Below, in pieces: positions 1 to 8,887 of a stretch of DNA of 64,000 bases. The translations under genes were made by a program, and so were the position numbers. This DNA comes from Paraburkholderia bryophila (lineage in GTDB: Bacteria; Pseudomonadota; Gammaproteobacteria; Burkholderiales; Burkholderiaceae). The stretch lies in the NCBI RefSeq assembly GCF_013409255.1, contig NZ_JACCAS010000002.1, positions 558,001 through 622,000 on the forward strand. The letters run 5' to 3'. Each line of letters starts with the position of its first letter. Positions within the stretch are counted from its first letter, which is position 1. Below the pieces are notes generated by a model. It searched no databases. It had not been told where the DNA came from and saw nothing but the letters and a program-made list of their open reading frames with translations.

Positions 1-1178
1 TCGGCCATGTTCGCATACGGGCCCGACAGCAGATGCAGATTGCCATCGCCGAGATGGCCAAAGAACAGATGCGTTTGCTCAGGGAAGCGCGACGTCAACG
101 CCTGTTTCATCGCCGTGACGAAGCCGTCCATTTCGATCATCGGCAAGCCCACGTCGAACGCGGCGTGGGGTTTTAGACGACTCAGCAATTCGCCGACGGT
201 CTCGCGATACGCCCACAGTTGCCGCGCGTGATCGAGCGATTGCGCGACGATCACGTCATCGACGATTTCGTTTTCCAGCGCGTATTCCAGCACTTCTTCG
301 AGCGCCTTGCGCTCGCTCTCTTCTGAGCCGCCCAGCGTTTCGACCAGTACATACACCGGTGAACGCGTGGCGAACGGCGCCTTGAGTCCGCCTATTTCCA
401 TTGCCGCGGACATGAAGTCGTCCCACATCAATTCGAACGACGACAACGCCGGCAAACGACGGCGCAGTTCTTTCAGCAAACGCGTCGCGGCATCGAACGA
501 ACCGAGCGCACAGAGTGCGGTATTCGCAACCGTCGGCTTCGGTTCGAGTTTCAGCACGAGGCGCGTAATCACGCCGAGAATCCCTTCCGAGCCGATAAAC
601 AACTGCTTCAGATCGATGCCCGTTGTGTTCTTGGTGACCTTGTTCATCATCGTCAGCACGGTGCCGTCCGCGAGCGCCACTTCCATGCCGAGAATCAGAT
701 CGCGCATCACGCCGAACCGCACTACCCGGTTGCCGCCCGCATTGGTGGCCGCATTGCCGCCAATCTGACACGAGCCGCGCGCGCCGAGATCGAGCGGAAA
801 GAACCACCCCTGCGCTTCGACGTGGGTCTGCAACTGCTCCAGCGCGAGTCCGGCCTGCACGGTGATCGTGCCGCCAACCTGGTCGAACTCTTCGATCGCG
901 TTCATTTTCGCGAGCGACATCGCGACCTCGCCAGCCTGCGGCGTCGCGCCACCTGCGAGACCGGTCAAGCCGCCCTGTACGACGACCTTCTGCCGAAGCG
1001 CCGACAGCACGCCGAGCGCGCGCGCCACTTCGTCGGGCGTGCGCGGCGTCAGCACGAGCGACGGGCGTCGCTTCTCCGTGTCGCTCCAGTCGCCCGCATG
1101 CGCGTCGAGCACGCCTGGGTCGAGCGACACGCATTGGTCGCCCAGTTGTTCAACGAGTGCCTGCTGTAAGTCCGTCAT
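1..1178 (-). CDS. FAD-linked oxidase/dehydrogenase, GlcD/D-lactate dehydrogenase type (3' end outside window)
   Basis: Flavoprotein of the GlcD/DLD family, which oxidises 2-hydroxy acids such as D-lactate, glycolate or D-2-hydroxyglutarate; the substrate cannot be told here. The reading frame starts at ATG 1176-1178 with MTDLQQALVEQLGD and runs off the left edge. The N-terminal PCMH-type FAD-binding domain shows VVQGGLTGLAGGA and a GSCQIGGNAATNAGG stretch, both typical of the family. The C-terminal FAD-oxidase domain ends near FGHLGDGNLH, the conserved metal/substrate-binding motif of this family. It lies 28 bp downstream of the MFS gene and is probably the third gene of the sulfatase operon. 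Confidence 0.9.
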   Translation of the reverse strand, partial: MTDLQQALVEQLGDQCVSLDPGVLDAHAGDWSDTEKRRPSLVLTPRTPDEVARALGVLSALRQKVVVQGGLTGLAGGATPQAGEVAMSLAKMNAIEEFDQVGGTITVQAGLALEQLQTHVEAQGWFFPLDLGARGSCQIGGNAATNAGGNRVVRFGVMRDLILGMEVALADGTVLTMMNKVTKNTTGIDLKQLFIGSEGILGVITRLVLKLEPKPTVANTALCALGSFDAATRLLKELRRRLPALSSFELMWDDFMSAAMEIGGLKAPFATRSPVYVLVETLGGSEESERKALEEVLEYALENEIVDDVIVAQSLDHARQLWAYRETVGELLSRLKPHAAFDVGLPMIEMDGFVTAMKQALTSRFPEQTHLFFGHLGDGNLHLLSGPYANMA

Positions 1179-1206
1179 ATCGTGTAGGTGCCGTGTCATC
1201 CAACAA

Positions 1207-2514
1207 TCAGCCTTGTTCCGCGACGCGCCCGAGCTGGCCGCCGAAACGCTTCAATCCCAAGCCGGCGACGAGCGCGATCACCGCGACGCCGGTCAGAAAT
1301 AATCCGGGCGCTACCGCCGAGCCGGTCTTGTGCAATAGCTGCGTCACGACCAGCGGCGTAATGCCCGTAAAAATCACTGTAGCAAGATTGAGTGATAACG
1401 CAATGCCGCTGAAGCGCACGGGCGTGGGAAACAGATCCGCCAGCAGGTACGCATACGACCCGTTGACCAGACCACCGACAAAGCCGATCACCACGAACGC
1501 GGCCACCGGATCGATCTGATGCGCGGCGATGAGCCGATAGAACGGATAGCTGCCGGCCAGCATCAGAAGCGAGCCAATCCGGTGCCAATAGCGCGAAGGC
1601 AGCCGATCGCCGAGCCACGCGAAGAACAGCAAAGACGCGGACATGGTCGCGATACCGATGTTCTGCCCGGCACTCGCGAGACTTGGCGAAACGTGCAGCA
1701 CAGTCGTCATATACGAAGGCAACACCACGAACAGCAGACTGTTCGACGCATTGACAATGCCCGCCACGCCGACGCCCACGGCCACCTGCTTCGGATACTC
1801 GGTGAGCACGATCCGGAACGGCCGCTTGACCTTATGACTGCGCAGCCGCTGAAATTCCGTCGATTCTTCCAGCGACGTGCGCAGCCAGTAAGAGACCAGC
1901 CCAATCACACCGCCGAAAATAAACGCGATCCGCCAGCCGAACGCCAGCACGGACTCGGCGCTCAAGCCCGCATGCAGCGCGAGGCTGATCAACGTGGCCG
2001 TCAGCACACCCGAGTTCAAACAGAAGATGACGAGCCCGCTAACGAGACTCGCCCGCTGTGGAATCTCTTCCACCACATACGTGATCGAACACGGCAATTC
2101 GCCGGCAAGGAAGAAGCCTTGTGCAAGCCGCAGCAGAATCAGCAGAACCGGCGCCATCACGCCGATGGACGCATAACCGGGAATCAGGCCAATGCCAATT
2201 GTCGAGGCCGACATCGCCAGCACGGAGACCAGAAAAACCAGCCGACGACCGAAGCGATCGCCGAGACTGCTGAGCACGATGCCGCCAAGCGGCCGCGATA
2301 CATAACCGATGGCGAACACGCCGAACGTGCTGATCAGCGATGCAATCGGATCGGCGGCGGGAAAGAACTGCCGCGCGATTTCGCGGGCAAACACGCCGTA
2401 AATAATGAAGTCGTAGATTTCCAGCGATCCGCCGAGGCTCGCGAGAATGACCGTCTTCCAACGGGTTTGGCGCGCAGGCTCATGCGACGCCGCTGCCAGG
2501 TCTGCTGAGGCCAT
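1207..2514 (-). CDS. MFS transporter, metabolite:H+ symporter (MHS)-like
   Basis: Inner-membrane major facilitator of 435 residues with about 12 hydrophobic segments. The loop 2-3 motif GDRFGRR, preceded by RPLGGIVLSSLG, and an acidic residue in TM1 (SLEIYDFIIYG) match the MHS branch that carries organic acids and osmolytes by proton symport. The start MASADLAA follows the sulfatase stop by 55 bp and the stop precedes the FAD-dehydrogenase start by 28 bp, so the three are likely co-transcribed. By context the substrate may be a sulfated compound or the hydroxy acid released from it; this is inference. Confidence 0.88.
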   Translation of the reverse strand: MASADLAAASHEPARQTRWKTVILASLGGSLEIYDFIIYGVFAREIARQFFPAADPIASLISTFGVFAIGYVSRPLGGIVLSSLGDRFGRRLVFLVSVLAMSASTIGIGLIPGYASIGVMAPVLLILLRLAQGFFLAGELPCSITYVVEEIPQRASLVSGLVIFCLNSGVLTATLISLALHAGLSAESVLAFGWRIAFIFGGVIGLVSYWLRTSLEESTEFQRLRSHKVKRPFRIVLTEYPKQVAVGVGVAGIVNASNSLLFVVLPSYMTTVLHVSPSLASAGQNIGIATMSASLLFFAWLGDRLPSRYWHRIGSLLMLAGSYPFYRLIAAHQIDPVAAFVVIGFVGGLVNGSYAYLLADLFPTPVRFSGIALSLNLATVIFTGITPLVVTQLLHKTGSAVAPGLFLTGVAVIALVAGLGLKRFGGQLGRVAEQG

Positions 2515-2569
2515 CGGGTTGTCTCCATCGATTTATTTTGTTCTGTTCAAGCGGCCGTCCGGCCGCGAA

Positions 2570-4000
2570 TCATGCCACGGGTACGGGCGTCGCTGCGGGC
2601 GTACCGGTTTGCAAAGCGGCTTCACGGCCGCCGAATGCCTGAATCAGACGATCCTGATCGGCTTTCGCGAGCCTGTCCACGCCTTCGGGATCGAGCAGTT
2701 CACGCAAACGCTTCTCGAACGAAGCCAGCACCGGTGCGTATTCCGGCAGTCCCGCGAGATCGTGCAACTCTTGCGGGTCCCGTCGCAGATCGAACAGCTC
2801 GGGCCGCAAGCCCACGTAATGGTGGTACTTGTAGTCCGCATTCGCCAGCATGTAAGCGGCGGTTTCCGAGCCAACCGCGTGGTACTCGCTGAACACCAGT
2901 CGCTCGGGTTGAGCCGGCGCGTTGGCGAGTTTCGCGAGCGACTCGCCCGGGCTCGCGTTCGCGGGCGCGATGCAACCGGTGCGTTCCAGAATCGTGTTCT
3001 GAATGTCGATCAACGACACCGGCGTTTCGCACACTTTGCCGCGCGGAATGCCTGCGCCCGCAACGATCATCGGAACACCAGTCGACTCGCGGTACATCAG
3101 GCATTTGTTCCACATGCCGCGCTTGCCGAGGTTATCGCCGTGATCGCTGCTGTAGATGATGGTGGTCGACTCGTCGAGACCGTTGTCCTTGAGCGCCGCG
3201 AGAATCTTGCCGACCTGCGCGTCGAGGAACGTGACCAGCGCGAAATAACAGGCCATCGCGAGGCGTCGGCGTTCATCGGTGCCGATCGCGGCGTCGTGAT
3301 CCATATGAATCGCCTGACGCTCGACCCACGGATGCCGGACATAACCGCTCGACGGCTGCAACGGCGGCAATTCGATGCTGGCGGGATCGTAGAGATCGAG
3401 ATATTCCTGCGGCACGATCAGTGGGAAATGCGGTGCGACGAGTCCCGCGAACAACACCCAAGGTTTCGTGTCGTCGCGCGGATCGCTGAGCCAGTCGACC
3501 GCCGTATCGGCCACCCGCATATCGAAGCGGTTGTAGTTCGACAGCCCCGGGCCGATCTTGTCGTAAAGCGGCGAGCGTCCCATGGTGCGCGGCAGCGGAT
3601 TGCGCACGGAACCCCACACCTGGCCGATGCCATCGAGAATATGCACCGCATGCTGCTGATGACGAAAACCGACCGGCGCCGCCTCGCTCTTGTAGTGCAG
3701 CTTGCCGATCGAGTCCGTGACCATGCCGTCGTGCGTCAGGTACTGCGCCCAGCCGGGCGTGCTGCCGTCGTACGCAATCGCGTTGTCCCAGCAGCGAATG
3801 TCGTGCACGTAGCGGCCCGTTGCGAGACTCGCGCGGGCCGGCACGCAAATCGGCGACGGCGTATAGGCATTGCTGAAGCGCGTACCGCCCGCGGCGAGCG
3901 CGTCCAGATTTGGCGTGTGAATGAATGGGTGGCCGGCGCATCCCATCAGGTCGTGCTGATGCTCGTCCGACAAAATGAACAATACGTTCGTGGGCTTCAT
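2570..4000 (-). CDS. Sulfatase, Cys-type (formylglycine-dependent)
   Basis: 476-residue alkaline-phosphatase-superfamily sulfatase that hydrolyses sulfate esters (or related phosphonate/phosphate monoesters). The signature CVPAR at about residues 52-56 is the CxPxR motif whose Cys is converted to formylglycine, followed by ASLATGRY. Metal-binding segments are visible at the N-terminus (LSDEHQHD) and in YSSDHGDNLGKRGMW. No signal peptide is seen, so it is probably cytoplasmic, as with choline sulfatases and phosphonate monoester hydrolases. It is first in a three-gene operon with a transporter and a flavin dehydrogenase and is divergent from the broken LysR gene. The exact substrate is unknown. 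Confidence 0.92.
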   Translation of the reverse strand: MKPTNVLFILSDEHQHDLMGCAGHPFIHTPNLDALAAGGTRFSNAYTPSPICVPARASLATGRYVHDIRCWDNAIAYDGSTPGWAQYLTHDGMVTDSIGKLHYKSEAAPVGFRHQQHAVHILDGIGQVWGSVRNPLPRTMGRSPLYDKIGPGLSNYNRFDMRVADTAVDWLSDPRDDTKPWVLFAGLVAPHFPLIVPQEYLDLYDPASIELPPLQPSSGYVRHPWVERQAIHMDHDAAIGTDERRRLAMACYFALVTFLDAQVGKILAALKDNGLDESTTIIYSSDHGDNLGKRGMWNKCLMYRESTGVPMIVAGAGIPRGKVCETPVSLIDIQNTILERTGCIAPANASPGESLAKLANAPAQPERLVFSEYHAVGSETAAYMLANADYKYHHYVGLRPELFDLRRDPQELHDLAGLPEYAPVLASFEKRLRELLDPEGVDRLAKADQDRLIQAFGGREAALQTGTPAATPVPVA

Positions 4001-4077
4001 GATGGGGGTGTCCGGGCGCGCTATGAATGCGGCTGTCTCCTGAGCTTAATCATGGTCCGTGAGCGCATGACAAGCAA

Positions 4078-4128
4078 TTGACATTTTGTCGAAAGCGCAT
4101 AACCATAAGTTATTCGCCAGGAGGAGCG
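4078..4128 (+). promoter_or_regulatory. Promoter/operator candidates and ribosome binding site in the sulfatase-LysR intergenic region
   Basis: A perfect TTGACA (4078-4083) could be a -35 box, although no convincing -10 lies at the ideal spacing. ATAAC-N5-GTTAT (4099-4113) is a short dyad containing a T-N11-A, the usual LysR-type operator pattern. A strong AGGAGGAG at 4119-4126 lies just upstream of GTG 4131 and decides that start. The promoter and operator parts are inference. Confidence 0.4.
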
Positions 4129-4755
4129 CTGTGGACCCGATCGAGCGGTTTTTTCAGGCTGGATTGAAGCTGAACCATCTGCGGTTGCTCACGCTATTCG
4201 ATAGTCTCGGGCAGATCCGGCTCGTGGCGGAGAAGCTGAATGTGACGCAACCGGCCATCTCGAAGCAGCTCGCCGAACTGGAGGCCGGACTCGGCGTGTC
4301 GGTCATGACGCGGGTCGGTAACCGGCTTCAGTTGACCGCCGTCGGCGAAACGCTGACCAAGCGCGCGCGGGAGGTGTTTCATCAGCTCGAACAGGCGCGT
4401 TATGAGGTCGATGCGCTGACTAGCGGGATATCCGGGAAGATTTCAGTCGGCGCGGTCGCGACGGTACTGCCGGTGTTCGCGCCAGAGTTGATTCTTGAAT
4501 TGAAAAGGCGAGCGCCGCATGTGAATGTCGCGCTGCAAGAGGCGACCAGCGACCGGCTGTTTCCATTGCTCGCGAATGGATCGCTGGATTTCGTGTTGAG
4601 CCGGACTGAGCCGGTGGGATTCGGTAAAACCGAATTCGCTTCTCACATCATCATGGACGATCCGATTGTGGTGGTATGTGGCCGCGATCATCCGTTGGCG
4701 AATCGAAGGACTGTCACGCCTGAAGATCTGGCCGGGTCGCCGTGGATTCTGCCGC

Positions 4756-4771
4756 CTAGCAGGCTGTTGAA
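4756..4771. repeat. Target duplication CTAG and left terminal inverted repeat of IS copy 1
   Basis: CTAG (4756-4759) is the left target-site copy. CAGGCTGTTGAA (4760-4771) is the left inverted repeat, matched perfectly by its reverse complement at 6100-6111. Confidence 0.9.
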
Positions 4772-6111
4772 TTTTGGTCCCGTGTAAGCGGGGTTTGAGG
4801 GACGGGCGTTATGGATATCGTGTTCATGATCTTTGGCAGCGGATGCGATGCGCGGAATGGATGAGATGCAGGAAACCCTGTTCACGACGGTCAAGCTGGA
4901 GGACTTCGTCCCGGCAGATCACCCGTTGCGACCGATCCGGGTGCTGGTGAATGATGCGTTGAAACGGCTCAACGGGCTGTTCAGCGTCATCTACGCGGAC
5001 ACTGGCCGTGCCTCGATTGCACCTGAGAAGCTGATGCGAGCGCTGCTGTTGCAGGTGTTCTACTCGGTGCGCAGCGAGCGCATGCTGATGGAGCAGATGC
5101 GCTACAACCTGCTGTTCCGCTGGTTCGTCGGGCTGGCGATTGAGGACGCCGTGTGGGACCACTCGGTGTTCTCGAAGAACCGAGACCGGTTGCTGGAGCA
5201 TGAAGTCGTGGAAGCGTTCTTCACCGAAGTCATGAGCCTGGCGGACAAACGGGGCTTGTTGTCGAGGGACCATTTCTCGGTGGACGGCACGCTGATTCAG
5301 GCGTGGGCCAGTCACAAGAGCTTCCGCCGCAAGGACGGCCCGGAGGATGGTCCGCCCGCCGGCGGTGGCCGCAACGCCGATACTGACTGGAGAGGCGAGC
5401 GACGTAGCAATGCCACGCACGAGTCGACTACTGATCCGGAGGCGCGATTGTTCAAGAAGAGCCACAAAAGCCCGGCCATCCTGTGCTACCACGGGCACAT
5501 CCTGATGGAGAATCGCTCAGGGCTGGTGGTCGGTGCCGTGGTTAGTCACGCGGATGGTTTCGCCGAGCGGGCCAGCGCGTTGCGATTGCTCGATTGCGTG
5601 CCAGGCGCTCATGCGAAGACAGTCGGTGCCGACAAGGCGTATGACACCCGTGACTTCGTGAACGATTGCCGCGCTCGCAACGTGACACCGCATGTCGCGC
5701 GCAACGATGAGCGTTCGGGCGGCAGCGCAATCGACGGGCGCACTTCGCGGCATGCGGGCTACCGGACCAGTCAGATCATCCGCAAGCGTATCGAGGAGCA
5801 CTTCGGCTGGGGTAAAACCGTCGGTCGGATCCGGCAGACGGTCTATCGCGGCATCCGGCGAGTCGACCAGCACTTCAAGCTGACGATGGTTGCGAGCAAT
5901 CTGACCCGCATGGCGCGAATGCCAGGTGTGGTGCCGCAAGGAGCGACGCGATGAGCCGCCACGGCATGGCGAATGCACGGCGCGCCGCCTGCGCGCACGC
6001 GCATTGCCTACAAAAACCACCGTGCGAACCCGCAATTCAGCAGCACATCGCATTTGGAAGCCTCGTGAACACTGCTCCCGTCTTCATGACGGGGCGCTTT
6101 TCAACAGCCTG
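4760..6111 (+). mobile_element. IS5-family insertion sequence, copy 1 (1352 bp)
   Basis: The element is bounded by 12-bp perfect inverted repeats CAGGCTGTTGAA / TTCAACAGCCTG and a 4-bp CTAG duplication, which fits the YTAR target rule of the IS5 subgroup. It carries one DDE transposase gene. A CCCGTC-TTCAT-GACGGG hairpin (6077-6093) followed by a short T run near the right end may terminate the transposase transcript. By reading, it appears identical in sequence and length to the element at 26443-27794, in the same orientation. It interrupts the LysR gene at a CCT-AGA codon pair. Confidence 0.95.
4848..5954 (+). CDS. IS5-family DDE transposase (copy 1)
   Basis: Transposase of 368 residues from ATG 4848; a TTG 15 bases upstream is an alternative start. 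The N-terminal DUF772-type region reads VPADHPLRPIRVLVNDAL and continues through VFYSVRSERMLMEQM. Catalytic DDE residues can be placed in FSVDGTLIQAW (D), GADKAYDTRDF (D) and RIEEHFGWGKT (E). No frameshift is seen and the gene looks intact, so the element is probably still mobile. The protein is identical to that of copy 2. Confidence 0.93.
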   Translation: MRGMDEMQETLFTTVKLEDFVPADHPLRPIRVLVNDALKRLNGLFSVIYADTGRASIAPEKLMRALLLQVFYSVRSERMLMEQMRYNLLFRWFVGLAIEDAVWDHSVFSKNRDRLLEHEVVEAFFTEVMSLADKRGLLSRDHFSVDGTLIQAWASHKSFRRKDGPEDGPPAGGGRNADTDWRGERRSNATHESTTDPEARLFKKSHKSPAILCYHGHILMENRSGLVVGAVVSHADGFAERASALRLLDCVPGAHAKTVGADKAYDTRDFVNDCRARNVTPHVARNDERSGGSAIDGRTSRHAGYRTSQIIRKRIEEHFGWGKTVGRIRQTVYRGIRRVDQHFKLTMVASNLTRMARMPGVVPQGATR

Positions 6112-6115
6112 CTAG
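6100..6115. repeat. Right terminal inverted repeat and CTAG target duplication of IS copy 1
   Basis: TTCAACAGCCTG (6100-6111) is the right inverted repeat and CTAG (6112-6115) the second target-site copy; LysR coding resumes at 6116. Confidence 0.9.
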
Positions 6116-6458
6116 AGAAGCGCCTACGTTCCTCGCGTTGCAAAGCTGGCTCGGCGAATATGGACTCGCATTTCCCGATGGCTGCGTGCAATCCATCTCA
6201 TTGCAGACCAATGAGGCGATGCTCGCGAGTTACCCGTTTCTTGCATTGATGCCATTGGCGGTTGCACGCAAGCGAGCGGGCCGCGCCGGGTTCGTTATCC
6301 TCGCGATGCCGGGTGCGAGCTTTCTGGAGACGGTGCAGTTGTTCTATAGCAGCGAGTCGGTGAATCCGGTGCTGCCAGTTGCGCTCGAATGTGTCGCTGC
6401 GGTGCAGGAGCGGTTGCGGCGGCCGGTGGTGGATTGAGGCGATTGCGGTTCGGCGCGA

Positions 6459-7322
6459 TCAGGTATGCACTTTTGCTTTTGCGTTCGCATCGAGCATCTG
6501 CAGATGAAGCATTTCGGTCTCATCGTCCGCAGGGAACATGCATTCAATCCGTAGCTCCTGCGCGGCGATGGTTTGCGGCGTACCGACGCTGGTGACCATC
6601 GAGAAATACTTCATCTCGCGGCCGTCTTTGATGAAGCCCATCGGTATCACCGGCATGGATGCCGACGCGGCGTCGGCTTTTAACGCGTCTCCGGGTTGCA
6701 GCTTCGCTTCCACTTCGGGATAGGCACGCAACGCGTCCAGCAGTTCACGCGTTTTGTCATCGACCACTCGCCCGACCGACTCGCGATAGACACGCTGAAT
6801 CAAACTGTCCGCTACCGTTTTCCAATCGGACACGAACGGCCGCATGCCCTCGGGATCGAAAATCAAATGCAGCATGTTGCGCGGCTCCTTGCGCGCCGCC
6901 ATGTCGATAAAGCAATTGAAAAAGCGCGGCGCGGACTCGTTCGTCATCAGCACATTCCAGTAACGGTCCATGACGATCGCCGGAAACGGTTCATGCTGCC
7001 GCAGCATACGATCAAGCGCTTTCGTGACGCCGTGCATTTCCTGCGCATTCCACGCGTTGTCGGAATACATCGGCGCATAGCCGGCCGCCAGCAGCAGCGT
7101 GTTGCGTTCGCGCAAGGGAATATCCAGCGTCTGCGCGATATCCATCAGCATCTGCCGGCTCGGCACGCTGCGCCCGCTTTCGATAAAGCTGATATGACGC
7201 TGCGAAACGCCTGCATTGAAGGACAAATCCAACTGACTGATGCCGCGCATATCGCGCCAGTGACGCAACAACACGCCGAGATCGTTCGGCGGTGCTTTCT
7301 TGCTGGGGTTCGGAGGGTTCAT
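6459..7322 (-). CDS. XRE-family regulator with MmyB-like ligand-binding domain
   Basis: 287-residue transcription factor. The N-terminal Cro/CI helix-turn-helix spans roughly residues 10-70 (LLRHWRDMRGISQLDLSF, VSQRHISFIESGRSVPS). It is followed by the MmyB-like PAS-type domain, recognisable from EPFPAIVMDRYWNVLMTNE. The start at 7322 (MNPPNPSKK) is preferred because AAGAGAAC lies directly upstream; an in-frame ATG at 7370 is less well supported. It is downstream of the AhpD-like gene on the same strand (137-bp gap). Relatives often control adjacent oxidoreductase or detoxification genes, so the AhpD-like and methyltransferase genes are plausible targets by inference. Confidence 0.88.
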   Translation of the reverse strand: MNPPNPSKKAPPNDLGVLLRHWRDMRGISQLDLSFNAGVSQRHISFIESGRSVPSRQMLMDIAQTLDIPLRERNTLLLAAGYAPMYSDNAWNAQEMHGVTKALDRMLRQHEPFPAIVMDRYWNVLMTNESAPRFFNCFIDMAARKEPRNMLHLIFDPEGMRPFVSDWKTVADSLIQRVYRESVGRVVDDKTRELLDALRAYPEVEAKLQPGDALKADAASASMPVIPMGFIKDGREMKYFSMVTSVGTPQTIAAQELRIECMFPADDETEMLHLQMLDANAKAKVHT

Positions 7323-7459
7323 CGTTCTCTTATCCGCAGGTCGATACAGAGGCGGTTTGGTGATCGGCATCTCGTGAGCAATCTTTCACGTTGACCGATC
7401 AACCGAACCTCGCCGGTCAGCATACTACGCGTCGCCAATCGGCTCGTTCCCGAGGAGAC

Positions 7460-8008
7460 TCAGGCATGCCATGCGTGAACCTGGAACTGAGTTTCCAGCG
7501 GCGGCTGCGTAATACTGCCCACGTAGTTCGTGATGGTCGACGCCGCCGTGACCGCGAGCAGTTCGAGCACTTGATCGCGACGAAAGCCTGCTTCGAGAAA
7601 CGCGCTCACGTCCTGATCGCCGAGATGGCCGCGCTTTTCAATTGCGGTCTTCGCCAGAGTCGAAAGCGCTGCATGCTGACGATCCGCAGGCGCACGGCCG
7701 GCGCGAATCGCTTCGACGTCGGCGGGCGTGAGCCCTTCATTCAGCGCCAGCGCCGTATGAAATGCAACCGCCCACGAACATGCGTTGGTCACCGCGTTCG
7801 TCAACAAAAGCGTCTGGATCTGCGCTTCGGAAAACGTGCCGGAATGCACCTTCTGAAACAGGTTGATAAACGCGCCGATCAGCACGGGCGATTCAGCCAT
7901 CGCTCCCGCAATGTTCGGGATAAAGCCAAAAGTCTGCTGAAGCTGCTGCAACACGGGCCGCGATTGTTCCGGCGCGGAGTCAAGGGTATGAACTTGAAAC
8001 GTCGACAT
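7460..8008 (-). CDS. Carboxymuconolactone decarboxylase/AhpD-like protein
   Basis: 182-residue all-helical CMD-family protein. The core NAVTNACSWAVAFHTALAL corresponds to the AhpD active-site helix, but only one cysteine is present where AhpD has CxxC followed by His. Peroxidase-reductase chemistry in the AhpD style is therefore doubtful. The start at 8008 (MSTFQVHTL) is preferred over an in-frame ATG at 8056 because GAGGACAC lies just upstream. It is divergent from the O-methyltransferase gene and upstream of the XRE regulator. The physiological substrate is unknown. Confidence 0.85.
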   Translation of the reverse strand: MSTFQVHTLDSAPEQSRPVLQQLQQTFGFIPNIAGAMAESPVLIGAFINLFQKVHSGTFSEAQIQTLLLTNAVTNACSWAVAFHTALALNEGLTPADVEAIRAGRAPADRQHAALSTLAKTAIEKRGHLGDQDVSAFLEAGFRRDQVLELLAVTAASTITNYVGSITQPPLETQFQVHAWHA

Positions 8009-8197
8009 GATGTGTCCTCGATGGTGAGCGCGGTTCAGGGTGAACGGCGCGACCACCGAAGATTAGGCGTGGACGAAACACTCGCCAATTACCTCCCATG
8101 TAATAGAAGTTCGATACGCTCGGTACAAGGGCACCCTCCGCGCTTTTCTGTTACAACATAAAAAGCATCTTCCTACTGACACAATCAAGGTGAGGCA

Positions 8198-8866
8198 ATG
8201 AATCAGGAACAGTGGACCGCAATGGACGAGTTTTTGACGAGCCAACTCTTACCGCAGGACACCGCGCTAGACGCCGCATTGGAAGCAAGCACGCAAGCCG
8301 GCCTGCCGGCAATCAACGTCGCGCCCAATCAGGGCAAACTGCTCAACCTGCTGGCGAAGCTGCGTGGCGCCCGCCGCATTCTCGAAGTCGGCACGCTCGG
8401 CGGCTACAGCACGATCTGGCTTGCGAGAGCGCTGCCGGCCGACGGCCGCCTCGTCTCCCTCGAAGTGGACGCTGCCCACGCCCAGGTAGCGCGGGCCAAC
8501 GTGGAACGCGCGGGATTGTCGAAGACCGTCTCGGTCGTGCTCGGCCCAGCGGCGCAGACACTCGAACAATTCGTGGCGGATTCGGCCGAACCGTTCGACA
8601 TGATCTTTCTCGATGCGGACAAGCGGAGTTATCCGGAGTATCTGCGTCTGTCGTTGCAATTGAGCCGTCCCGGCACGCTGATCGTCGCCGATAACGTGAT
8701 TCGCCGCGGACAAGTCGCGGATCACGCGAGCACTGATCCGGATGTTATCGGCCTGCACGCGTTCTTCAGGCAACTCGCAACGAATCCGCGCCTGGATTCG
8801 ACGGCGGTGCAGACTGTCGGCGTAAAAGGCTGGGACGGATTTTCAATGACACTCGTCTCCAACTGA
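8198..8866 (+). CDS. SAM-dependent O-methyltransferase (class I, Methyltransf_3)
   Basis: 222-residue caffeoyl-CoA/catechol O-methyltransferase-type enzyme, cytoplasmic and metal-dependent in characterised relatives. The SAM-binding motif I is ILEVGTLGGYSTIWLA, acidic motif II is LVSLEVDAAHA, and the metal/substrate region is FDMIFLDADKRSYPEYL, followed by LIVADNVIRRG. Length and motif order are normal for the family. The methyl acceptor cannot be inferred. It starts 189 bp from the divergent AhpD-like gene and is followed 21 bp later by the exported molybdopterin-fold protein, so the two may be co-transcribed. Confidence 0.92.
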   Translation: MNQEQWTAMDEFLTSQLLPQDTALDAALEASTQAGLPAINVAPNQGKLLNLLAKLRGARRILEVGTLGGYSTIWLARALPADGRLVSLEVDAAHAQVARANVERAGLSKTVSVVLGPAAQTLEQFVADSAEPFDMIFLDADKRSYPEYLRLSLQLSRPGTLIVADNVIRRGQVADHASTDPDVIGLHAFFRQLATNPRLDSTAVQTVGVKGWDGFSMTLVSN

Positions 8867-8887
8867 ACTTAGTGGGAGTCCACGCCA

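Larger units (their letters stand above)
4131..6437 (+). pseudogene. LysR-family transcriptional regulator interrupted by an IS5-family element
   Basis: The 5' part (4131-4759) encodes the winged HTH, including LNVTQPAISKQLAELEAGLG, and most of the effector domain up to PWILPP; the 3' part (6116-6437) gives EAPTFLALQSWLGEYGL to the C-terminus. Removing the IS plus one CTAG copy joins CCT to AGA GAA GCG in frame and gives a regular 316-residue LysR protein. As it stands, the frame ends eight codons inside the element (SRLLNFGPV then stop). The true start is GTG 4131 behind AGGAGGAG. It is divergent from the sulfatase operon, so it was probably its regulator and is now inactive unless the truncated N-terminal part retains DNA binding. 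Confidence 0.93.

Noticed and set aside
2447..4081. Long plus-strand open frame (544 codons) opposite the sulfatase and MFS genes
   Set aside because: It is Arg/His-rich, has no recognisable domain and lies antisense to clear sulfatase motifs; such shadows are common in GC-rich DNA.
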